DNA from: Otis tarda
Taxonomy: Eukaryota > Chordata > Aves > Otidiformes > Otididae
NCBI GenBank assembly: GCA_026413225.1
Contig: CM048552.1
Coordinates: forward strand, 50,173,001-50,237,000
Direction of reading: 5' to 3'
DNA: 64,000 bases
In this document: piece by piece, positions 27,601-39,600 of the stretch
How the letters are laid out: each line of letters begins with the position of its first letter
Position numbering within the stretch: position 1 is the stretch's first letter
The notes under the pieces: model-generated
What the model was told of the DNA's origin: nothing
Seen by the model: only the letters and a program-made list of their open reading frames with translations
Databases searched by the model: none
Program-made: the position numbers and the translations under genes

Positions 27601-30600
27601 TCATTCACTAGGCTGTCTTTGTAGTTTTCTTTTTAGGAATTCCTACCTTCAGATTTGATTTTTTTTTTTTAGCGTTTAGGCAGAACATAGCTTTTATTGG
27701 AAATTTCTGGGGAAATACTAGATCATTTGTGCTACCAGTTAGAACACTGGAACTGCATCTGCTTCGCTTCTGCAAGGACTTCAGCATGCAGTTAACAAAC
27801 ATGTTATTTATTGAACACTTGTAATTTATATGTTCCTTTTCTTGGTGAAGTAAGGTGACCCTCCACCTAAGTACAGCCAGTTGATAAATGTTGACAGCAG
27901 GTAAGATGACATGTCATGATTACCAAGTACTTTAGTCCCTGCCTACTATCCCTGCTACCACTCTTCCCTCCAACAGGCCTACGTTTCCCTTGATCGGGAC
28001 AAACCACAAATACAGTTTATTTACAGTCAGATTAGGTTTATATAATAGTTCCCATGTGACTCACAAAGATATGTACAATATCTACAAATGTAAATAAAGT
28101 CCTTCTGGAGGAGAGTTCAGCCGCCTTTTCTTGTTGGGTTTTCGAGAGCCCAAGGTCAGATAAAAGCCAGTAGTTCCCACTATACCACTTCCCACATGCT
28201 CCAACAGGAAATCCAACAAACTGTATTATTGGCATTCATCACCTCCCAGACTTGCTCCTTAAGATGCTGATACTTCCTCACCTTCTCAGCTGCTGCGTCG
28301 GCAAGGGATGATAATTTACTCTCATATCTGATGGTTTTATCTGTCACCAGTGTCTCATCTGACCTAGCACAAGGACAGAGGGAAACAGCTCAGCTGGGGG
28401 CCACTGGTCCAAAGATAATTAGGTATTGTTTTTCTTTAGAAACGTCTGTACAGTGAGAATGCCTTTGGGATGTAACTGCTTTCTCTTGCTGTCATACTGC
28501 AGAACTTGTGTCTGAGGAGGAGCAAAGAGAACTGTTAGATATTGATGGTTCCTCAGAGGTGATGGAGGATGGGATAAGGAAGCTAAATACCATTGGTCAT
28601 TATGAGGTAAGCACAGAAGCCGTACCAATGAATCGAGAAGCAGTTTCTCACTAACTCCCAGATGCTGTCTGCACAGAAATGTCTTGATTATTCCAAATCT
28701 TGAAGAAATAGCTGAGCATCATCAACAGAAGGAAAGAAATGTGTGACACACAACTTTCTTGCCAATGAGTCATATGTTGTGTTACTTTCCAGAAGTTTGC
28801 TTGTTGCAGCATTGCTTGTTTCAAGCATACCAGGTAAACTGTTAGTTCAGTTAAAACAGCATCTGATTTCCAGTTATGAACATTGCCTTGAGTCTTTTCT
28901 AGTCTCTGCTGCTGAGTTTTTGTTGCACCATGAGCAATTATTTACCTCTTCCCACCTCCTATTTTGATTATCTGAACAGGCAGTAGTGATATTTGTGAAA
29001 GTTCATTGAGAGTCAGGATAAAAAGCACCGATGAGTTTGCTCACTCTTGTCTTGACACCTCCTGTGTCAGTCTCTTCCCCTTTTTCTCCCTGTTTCTGCT
29101 TCCATCTACTGTCACTGCTTGTAAATTTTCCCCTCCACTTCCAGTTGCACCCGTAAACCAGTTGTTTTCTATGCTGCAGTAATCTGTCCATCACTCCAAC
29201 AACACGCTGGCGGCAGAGCCCTTCTAGGTGTAGCACGTTGCAAAAGCATAGCAAGGAGCATTGCTGCTCTAAGGAGTTTCCACTGATGCCCGTCAAAATA
29301 CAGGGTGAGAGGCTGGGGTCAAATGTGCAGCAGATGGTTGGCCTCGGGTGATATGGTAGCTCATGTTTTGATGCTTACAGATAGATTTTGGAATTGAGGT
29401 TAGTATGATGAGTGCTTTTTGTGAGCTTTCTTCATACCTTGTTGTTGAATTTGAAAGTTTGGCTCTTCACATGACCATCAATTTTTATTTATTTAGAAGT
29501 TTTGCTGATGAGTGTAGGTCTCTGCCAGGCAATGCAGTATAGTGCTGAGAAACATGAGCCACCCCTGAACATGTTGCTGTCTGCATGAGCAAACACAGTG
29601 CCATCCACAGAGAGGAACAAGTTCTCCTAGCAGGACTTTTTCTAGCTTGGGCAGAGCACAAGGCTGCTCAGATCTGGAGCAAGTTCATTTGGAGTCACTT
29701 TACAGATTTCTGTAGGCGTCTGTTGCTCTTTTTACCTCCTGGGGAGGCATCAGTGAACCCAGATGTCCTGTGTCACCATCCAGTGTCTTAAATACAGCTC
29801 TTCCTGTGCCACTCTTGAATCTTGTCTACAGATTAAGCTGGGACTTCCTCCACTCCGCTTGTAAAGATTTTGTACAGATTAGGACACTGTAGTGTTGCAG
29901 TCAGAGTCTGTGTGGCAAAGGTCAAAGTAGATTTAACTCTTGATTAGATATTTGAACTTCTGTCTCATGTGGTAGTACGTGCCCTCTGTACTGCAGGCAG
30001 CTATTGCAAGTGCTCCCTGACTTCACCTGGCAGCTTTTTACACTTCCCGAGCTCACGGCACACCGTGGCTCACGGCTGCCGTACCTCACGGCAAATGAAT
30101 CCGCTCCAGCTTGTCACTGTCATCCCTGTGTGTCTTTGTCCCAGCTCTTGTTTTTGTTTGAGGTTTCTGCAGGAAGATGCAAGTTAGGTTGGAGGTGCAG
30201 TTGTTTTGCAAAGCTGTAACTACGGTAATTGTAGCTTAGCAGCTGCCTTATGGAAATTGTGATGGGTATCTGTTAGATATTTGAATGCACTTTTTCTGAC
30301 ACTGACAAAATAATGCACGTTTTAGGCAGAAGTTTAGTGGCATTTTAGGCAGTGGCTTAGTGGCAAGCGTCAGCCATTAGCGTATGTAGTTTATTTTCTT
30401 GTATGCATACTAATACAAAAAGGAATGTAAAGGTGTCTAGTTAGCAAGAAAGGAACATTGCATACACATGTGAGGGTAGTAACGTTGCCTGAGGAATTCC
30501 AACTTAGATTTCAACAAGTGCCTAGAGTTTTGTGGCAAGCCTGAGTTTTTGTTTTTGTGTGCCAGCCATGCTAGAAAGTAACCAGGTTTTTGAAACTGGG

Positions 30601-33600
30601 AAGTGCTGTCAAATCTTTTTAAGATACAGGAGCATGAGAGTTGTGTTGTAAAGGTCCCAGAATTACCAGTCACTCTTGAAAAAGCCACTCTCCTGCTTCT
30701 GGGAGAGGGAGCGGAGGCAGCATATTGCCCACACCACTCTGGAAGGTGTTAGCTGCTGGGTAGCCCTGTTCCTGTTTACGTATCTTCAGAGCCAAGTAGG
30801 GAGGACTCTCTGGGTGTCTGTGTCACCTCACAAGCTAGCCTTGGTGCACATTCCCACTTGCAGTGTGGTTTTAAAGTGCTCTGTGCTATCTGAAAGAGCT
30901 CTGAAATACTGTATGATAAATGGAAACCCTGCAAAAAAAAATCATACTTACAAAATAGATTGTATTTACTTTCCAGGAGCAAGTGTAAGTGCAGATTTCT
31001 TTGGTGCAAGACACAGCTTTTGATAGAGTATCTTAATGTTTAAACTGGTTCCTCACATCAGGCTGGCTGCCAAGGTTTAAAAAACACATTATTTTGGCAG
31101 AGAGCCCTTCCTAGAACTGGCCAGTTGTTTTTGTAATTACAGAGGGAAGTACACTAGCACTTGGCAAAACCCAACATTTAGACAGCGGAGCAGTGGTGTA
31201 GTTCTCAGTGGGAGCCGTTTTTGAGTTACTCTTCGACAATAAAAGCACAACTTGCCAGTTTCTTTTAAAGATAATAGTTACCATCCTGGAAGCACTGTAA
31301 ATTCAGGGAAGGAGCAGGGAAGATTTTTCCTAGAAATCCCAAGGTAGCTAGATATGGATCTTGACCTTACGGTCCGCAGAGTGTAAATATTTTGCTTAGT
31401 TTGAAAATAGTTCTTGGGAGCACTAGGCTGGATCCTCAACATGACCCCTCCATAGGGCATGGGGAGAATGGGCTGTGCTGGAAGAAAGGGGCCAAAAGAG
31501 AAACCATCCCGGTGTTCCCCTCCCTGCCTCACCTTCCCGCAAGATCCTATTGCATTGGCCCCAGAGAATTCAACCTGGCCAATCTGCAGAAAGATGCGTG
31601 CAAGAGGCAGCACAAAGCAGGACATGAATATGTCCAAATAGAGGCTGAACCAGAAAAATCAAAGAAAGGGAAAGGTCTTAGAGGCCAGTTTGTCAGAAGA
31701 GCTGCCTTTCTACCCTGGCAGGTACGGCTAACACTGCAGCTGCTGCCCGTGCCCTGGCTGCCAGCTGAGAGCCATGCCCGCCGTGCAGCGTGAGAACGAA
31801 GCAGGCTGGCACGCTCCTGCGCTGCCGCAGACTTAAGGACAGAGGAAAGGAAACTGTGGGGTTTTGTGAATTCAAGACACTTTTGTTTCAGCATGATATG
31901 TTTGATTTTGCTTTCAGATTTCAAGTGGAACAACCATAAAAGTCTTTAAAAAGAAGGCAAATACCCGATCAGGTAACAAAGGAACTGCAACCTATTTAAT
32001 CTTGTGTGGAGAATGGGCTGGGAATGCAGAGAACTGAGCTGTGACAGGTCTTATCTTGGTCAATAGGTCAGAAAAATTGCCTCTTTTAAATAGGTGAGCC
32101 AAACGAAGAGCCACGTTACCCTGGCTCTGGGCCTCTGGCAGGCACAGTGGGCCTAGGAGGAGGGAAGAAAGCAGAGGAAAGAGGGACAGAAGGACATAGA
32201 GTCCTTGGAAAATGGATGCTTAAAGATGCAGACTCAGGCAGGAAAGCATGGCAGGAAAGCCTGGGTGATGCAAAGTGCTGACGGGTGAGACCAACACAGG
32301 GAACGTGCCCGGCTCCAGTGCCTGGCATTGTGCATCATGGACATAGCGATGCACTGTCCAGAGACAGGCATAACAAAAACCCCACAGTTTTGGAATTTTC
32401 CTTATTCTCTTGGCTGTGTTTCGGGAAGCTGTGACTCAGCTGTCTCGACAGCAGGTCAGGAGTTAAAGGGGCTCACAAGGGGTTGGTTCATCTCACCTAT
32501 CCCTGTGATGCAGGTTGCTCCATCCAGCTGGTGGCTTGGGGGAGGTGGACTTTCTGTAGCCACTGGGGAGAAGCAGACACTCCTAGCCTGTGATTCACCT
32601 CACCGTCAAAGTGGACATCTAAAGTTAGGAGAGATGTGTCCCTGAGGTGCGAGTCACTGGGATGGCGTTGCTCTCTCCCTCAGCAAGAACAGGGTTGTCT
32701 GTTCTCAGCCGTTGCTTTCAAGCCTGACCTCAACCTCCCTGCCCTGAGTACTCATAGAGACTAAAGCCATGCAATCATCTCCTCTGCTGTCTGTTGCCCT
32801 CCTTTCAGAGGAGCTGCGATTTGCTGCCAGCTTACCCCAGCAGCAGATGATGATGCCCAAGCGTAGCGGTCCCAGCTACAGGTTGGCTGCTGGGAAGGTG
32901 AGCCAGGACCTGTGCGTTTCTCAGAGGCTTCCCCCACGCTGCAGGCAGGAAAGCACGACGCCGAGCCTGCTTGCTCAGCATCCTGGCGTGCACGCTGCTG
33001 CACAGTCCAGAGCCCAGCAGAACTGACACGCTCGTAGCTGTGTGTTTCATTAATGCCTGTTTGCTCTCTGCTTTCTGTTGTTTAGATGTGGACTACTCGG
33101 ATGAGCACTGTCATTTGGTGAGTTCAGTCATTACACTGGTAAGTGGTAGATCTAATACTGAGCTGTATTTGTATCTCTGTAATCTCTTTAATCTCTTCAC
33201 GACAGATTCTACCAGACTCCGAAGCAAACAAAGATGTGAAAGGAGCAGGTCACAAAGGAAAGCAAAAATTCAAAGTGAAAGAAATGTATCTGACAAAGCT
33301 TCTGTCAACCAAGGTAAACTGCAAAGGCCTTATTTTGGGGGAGGGCTGGCGTTAGGTTTGGCTAGTTTGGCAGGACAGAAATAGAAATTAAAGCAGAAAT
33401 TACTCCGACTTCCTGCACGTATATCAAATGTCAAATAAAAAGGTAGCTTATAAAAATCACTGTGCTGACTGTGGATTATGACCATTTGCAGAGATGGCCA
33501 CATGGTTTTCTAATGCTAGAATTCTGAAATTATCTATTACTCACACTTGCTATCTCCTCACTAAGTGCAACCTTTTTTCTCAGGTTGAAGAAAAAGTGTA

Positions 33601-36600
33601 GGTATTGAACTTACAGAAAGTGAGTTTTACCACTAAGTCCCATAGAGCGAGAACGATCTCTTCTGGAGAGACAGCTTTCAGTCAATGACCTCCTCAGTCT
33701 CTACTAGAGTTTGCCCAGCTTAGAGGCAACTTCAAGTCCTGCGTTTCAGAAAATACTCCCCTTGAACCAAAATAATCTTTTAGGGTCTCAAATTAAGCAT
33801 CCAAAATATCTAGATTCATTTTGAAAACAAGGTCCTTAGGATTTATAATACAATTACCTAATGTATACAATGCACATTCCTTAGGAGTAAGCCCAGCTCA
33901 CTCCCTCTGGTAATGTCATCTTGTTTCTAACTGAACTCAAGAGGGTTATAAAACTCTTTGCAGCAGCATATTACTTAAAATATTAATCAGTGCACAACAC
34001 AGAGCTGTGCGATACAAGAGGCCTGAAGGGATGATGATTATGGCCTTCTTGCATTTAAAAATCTATCAATCATTATTTAATTAGATTGTTGATAGCATCT
34101 GAAGTAATTTGGGACACTACCCAAAGTGAGAGTGAAAACTGATCATTTCTTATTAGCTGTGGAAACTAACATAAGCCCTTAGGAACCACTGGAGTAAACC
34201 AGTAGTATCTTATGGTGGAAGACTGAAGTACAAAAGAAAAGATCCTCTTAGGCTCTTAGGAAAAAGGCCTTTAAAGGGCTTTAAATTAATCATCTCTTTC
34301 TCCAAAGTAGGATAGTGCTCTGAACAGCAGTGCTGTGGTCGTCTTCGCTGTGAAATTCCAGCCATGCACTAAGGAAAATTGCATCTCTATCTCTCTCACA
34401 CGCACACACAGACACACACACTCGCAGAGCTTGCCACGTGAAATGAACTGGCCAGTACCTCATCAAGGCCCTGGGATACACTTAAATCCTTCTGATTGAG
34501 AGATGATTGGGCTGAACTGAGCTTCAAAACAGATGTGAAGAAAAAGAGCAGAAAACAGTGTTTTGCTTTGTTTGCCTCTACTTAGGAATACTCGGTGATG
34601 ATGTCAGTGAATCTGTCAGCAGCCAAGCCCTTGCCTTTGTGAGCCAAATAGCTTCTCTTCTGGATCAGAAATACCCAATTTCCAGTTCTTCTGGCTAATA
34701 TTAGTGCCTTTGTATGCCACCCGAAGCTGTTACCCTGGAATTAGATCAAGCGCCACAGTCCCTTGGCTGTGAAGTGTTGATGAGCACTTGTGTTCAACGT
34801 GTGTTGCAGATGGCACCATGAAGACCAGTGCCCTAGAAAACTGGTTAAAGTCCTTTTGCTCACCTCCCTCTTACTTCCAGTCACGAGTTCCAAATGCCTT
34901 TAGCAACGGTGCCAGCAGTACGCAAAGAGTTGATGTTGTCTTTGTGCAGGAAACTCAGCAAGTGATTCCTTCCACCTACGATTTATCACAGAGTTCACCA
35001 CAATTCTCGTGTCAGTAAAACGACAGGACATGTGGCATTTGAAAGCAGCTCATTATGGTGTATTTGTAGTTTCATTTTTTTTATTTGTCTTGTTTGCCAC
35101 AAGCGTATTGTAGTTTCTGTGTGCGGTTGCCTTGGGGCACGGTCAGCGCCTGTTCTTTTCTTACATAATAATGTCACTGTTCATTTTCTTACTTTTCAGG
35201 TTGCAATTCATTCAGTTGTTGAAAAGCTTTTCAGGAGCATTTGGAGTTTACCAAACAATAAAGCACCTGTTGCCATCAAGTACTTTTTTGACTTTCTGGA
35301 TGCCCAGGCTGAGAGCAAAAAAATTACTGACCCCGATGTAGTGCATATTTGGAAAACCAACAGGTACGTCCATACGATACGCTCAGGAGGGCACGCGCTT
35401 TCTGAAAATGTAGTTGCAAGGATCGAACAGGTCACCTGCGATCAGAAGAATAAGGTTTTGCCACATCTGGGCCAAGATGTGGTTTGACTTTGTGGATCCC
35501 AGTAATTTTACTGTACTGATGAGATACCGATACAAACCACCATAGCTTCCAGAACTTCTGAGTCTGCATGCTGACTTCACCCTCAGACAGAAGTATCTGC
35601 AGTTTGAGAGCGTTATTTGAAGATGGAAGGGTGACCGACTGCTATGTTTCCTCTGCAGCCTTTGCCCCCAGTCCTCTTTTTGACATGAATGAGCAGCCCA
35701 GAAATGTGCTTCTTGCCATGAGTGCAGTGCAGTCAAACTACCATTTTAAAGCAGTTGTGCTACCCGAGGGGTCAATTTTAAAGATGCTTGTTCTTTCTCT
35801 GTCTAGTCTTCCTCTTCGCTTCTGGGTGAACATACTGAAGAATCCTCAGTTTGTCTTTGATATTAAGAAGACTTCGCATATAGATGGCTGTTTGTCTGTA
35901 ATCGCACAAGCTTTCATGGACGCCTTTTCTCTAGCGGAACAGACACTGGGGAAGGTAATGCTGCCCTTCCAGTCTTTTGCTAACTCCTCAACCAATGCCT
36001 TTTTCAGCTGTATAAAGGTTTAGGTGATGCAGTCCTGGATCTGCTGATGTCAGAGGCAAAACTGTCAGTGGCCTAATTAAGCTGGGTTTCCATTCCTTGT
36101 TGCTCTGTCTCACAAGACTTTGAAGAATTCACTGGAGCAGACAGATACAGCTACTGGAATGCAATATTCATAGTTAACTGCTGCTTGTCTTCTCCACAGT
36201 TAGTTTCTGCACGGTGTGTTTGTAGAATATGTGGAAGAGGGTGGAAATTGTAAGATTTTAATGAAGCTTTAAAGAATTTTTAAACAAAGGTCTTAAAAGT
36301 ATTAACATTCTTAGATAAGTAGTCCAGATTTTGTCTGCCACACACCAGTGTGCAGAAAACACACACAGTAAGCTACTGGGAGCTGTAAGGATACTTGAAA
36401 GAGCCCTGAAGTTTGAAACAGGACCTTCCTGTATTAGTTGCTCGCTTTTTATATGCAAAATTATTTCCTGGAGTTACATCCAGAAGTTTTAGATTCAAAA
36501 GCTCTTTAGTACGGTGTCCAGAACTCTGGGGATCAGAAATACTTCATTTTTTTCCTGAGGATTTTTTCCTTTTCCAAAGCAGGAAGCATTTGTTCAGGCC

Positions 36601-39600
36601 CATACTACCAAGAAAAACAGGCTAGAGATTTTTTAGACTAAAAAAAAAATTGATATTAAAATGGACAAATTTCCTATGTGATCTTAACCAACTGCTCGTC
36701 TGTTAAAAGTAAATAACAAATAATGTGCTTATTTATCTTATTTTAGGAGTGAAGTGTGATGAATTAAAACTAGAAAAGCTGTAAATGAGCATGGTCTGTT
36801 AGGTTTCTGTGCTTAAGATCCATTGTGAAGTACTGTTGATACAACAGCACCCGTTAGCCATTTGAAAACAGATGCTGAAACCTGATAAAGGCTTGCAGTG
36901 CAGTAAACACCTTGTGGCCTTTTAGTACTAAAATGTATTTACTTCCATGATTTTTAGCCTTCTATCTTAAAACATTCCTTAGCCACTTAGAAAACAAACA
37001 TTTACATAATTTCATCACACAGTGGAAAAAGTAGTGTCAAGATATCACATGGCTGTGTCATTTATTCCCCAGAATTTAAACTAGAGCGGTGACAGGAAAC
37101 TACCAGCCCCCACTTTTACATGCTGAAAACAGTTTCCAGGTGGGGGTTCAGCTCCTACCATAAACATCAGCATCTATTTCCTCGGATGAGCCTAGAGCTG
37201 CCTGGTAGGTCAGTGCGGACCCAGGTTGTTGAAGTGCTGAGGGGAAAAAAAAAAAATAAATCCCTGTGGCTGTGCATGCCTGGCAGTCAGCTCTCCACAG
37301 TCTCAAACCCTTGAGTGAAAGGAGGAGCAGGGACCAAAGAGTTTAAGAGGAACCTCTGCCAGGACAGGACCTAGCAAAGCTCTCTGGCCTCTCACCCCAG
37401 GGGAACTTCCCACAGCCCTGCTGTATCCTGTGTATAAACAGGGTATCGGCCTCCAGCCCTTCGGCTTTCACAATCTTCAGATCTAGGGAGGGGTGAGGAG
37501 GAAGGAAGGAAGAAAGAAAAACATGTCTAAGGGACAAATTTTCATCACTCCTGATGTCAGTATAAATGATAATATGGCAGCTGTCATGAAACACAATGCA
37601 CTATTACTGAGGTCCTGCGTCTGTTCTTCATCTTTATTTCATAACCTTGATTCCTTGCATAGAACCACTGCAAAGAGACATGAGTCACGCAGAGAACAGA
37701 CACAATTAGATGCAATTAACTGTGTGGAGGTGGAACCTTAGGAAATCTGTGCTGTGAAAACTGACAAGGCTTCAAATATTTTCTTTTAAGGAAGCACCAA
37801 CAAATAAACTTCTCTACGCTAAGGACATTCCACTCTACAAGACGGAGGTGAAAGCGTACTATAAAGCCATCAGGGATCTGCCTCCCTTGACCACTTCAGA
37901 GGTTGAAGAATTTCTAACTCAGGAATCTAAGGTATGGTTGAGAAGTGGGAACTTCATTTGCTTTCATGTTAAGTGTTTTAAAAAACGAGAACTTCCTGAC
38001 CAGAACTGTTTTCTATTTTAGAAACATGAAAATGAATTTAATGAGAAAGTGGCCTTGATTGAAATCTACAAATACATACTGAAATATTATGATGAGGTAA
38101 GCGCCTCTGCTGTTCCTGCTTAACCCCTTAATGTTAACTTGACACCTCAGGCTTGAAAGTTGGGCTTGACAAAGGGCTGGCCTGGGGTGCCACTCCAGGG
38201 ACAGCCCTTCAGTGATGCCGCCGAGGCTTCTCCTCTGCTGAGCTTCGTGAGGCCGGAGCAGCACAGCCCACGGGGCGGCTGGAGCCCCTCCACCTCTCAG
38301 AGAGGTCACAGGCCAAAAGTTTGAAAATGCACCTTTACTGTCACCACTGTATTTCACAGAGGTAGTAGCAGTTTTCAGAAAGTTCCTATATAGTCTAGAC
38401 TTCTTGTTTTACTGTGTTTGCGGTGTCGCTGCTAACGCCTGTCACAAGTCCTGTGCGTGCGCTCCATTTCCCTGGAGATTCCACAATCAGATTAGACCGT
38501 AGCACCAGGGATCTCCATTTAACAGTCGGTACAAACACCTCAGCGGAGCGCACTCAGCCTTACAGCAAGAGATGTCTGCTCCTTTCCCATCACAGCTCTC
38601 CTACGCTCTGCTCTGATGTCTTTCTCTTAAGAAGCTGTAGCTTGCAGTCACTGCTACTGCTAACAAAAGAAATATTTTCCTAACTGAAAGCACTTAGTCA
38701 CAGGCTGCCTCTAAGCTGCTTTGGATGAAAATCCCTGCCCTCTGCTTTGCACGATAGGATTCTTTGCTCCATTTTGCTCGGCATCCTTAAGAGCGGCTGG
38801 GTGTGCCTGCGTGGGGAGGCGGCTGAGAGCCAGCTGGGGTGTGTTGCCTGGAGGCCTCCTCACCACTTCCAGCGGGTTGTCTGGGTCTCCCAGCAACCAG
38901 ACCTTCCTTTCTCTCTCTCATCCCCTGCAGCACAGCATCAGCACTCTCTGTAATCACCCGGCTCTCAGTCACCTGTTAGCCAGCTTACCACTTCTCGTCT
39001 CTAACATCTCAAATTATCTGGGCTCAGCATCAAATCTTTGCCTCTTAAAAGAAGCTTGGGATGATCCTTGGAGAGGCACCACGCTGTCTTAAGCTCGTTA
39101 AAATTGTTGACCCAGGAGATTTCGGAATACTTCCTAATCTTAGTGCCCTTTTTTGCTTTTTTTGAAGCTAGCACTGGCTAAATTTACCCCATCCCTAGAA
39201 GGAAACTCTCCCTCTGCTCTTCCCCCCCTCTGGCTTTTGACTGAGAGCAGCTAAACCTTGTTCATTGTCTGCTGAGACCTCAGTTGCTTTGTGGAGTTGC
39301 CAGCAAACACTTTTCAGACAGCAGTAATGCTCCTTCCTATCACCTGGGCCCCTGCCAAGTGGGCCAGTTAGAGGAAGAGAGGCAGTTTAACGCCCTCAGT
39401 TTATAGGGCAGAGGAAGAGAAAGAAAATATCAATTGCAGAGCTGCTCTAGGGTAAAACTGGAGCACTGGCCTTGCCTCACACTTCGAGAGATGGAGATGA
39501 ACATGTGTTGAATTTGTTTGGGGTTTTCTGCTTGGCTCTGTCATTCTTTTGTGGAAGTGTTGCAAAGCCTGTAATCATAATGACTTGAAAGGAAAACTAC

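Noticed and set aside
31392-31933. Overlapping 119-133 residue frames on both strands just before a PLXNC1 exon
   Set aside because: Mutually overlapping, no family resemblance, intronic position.
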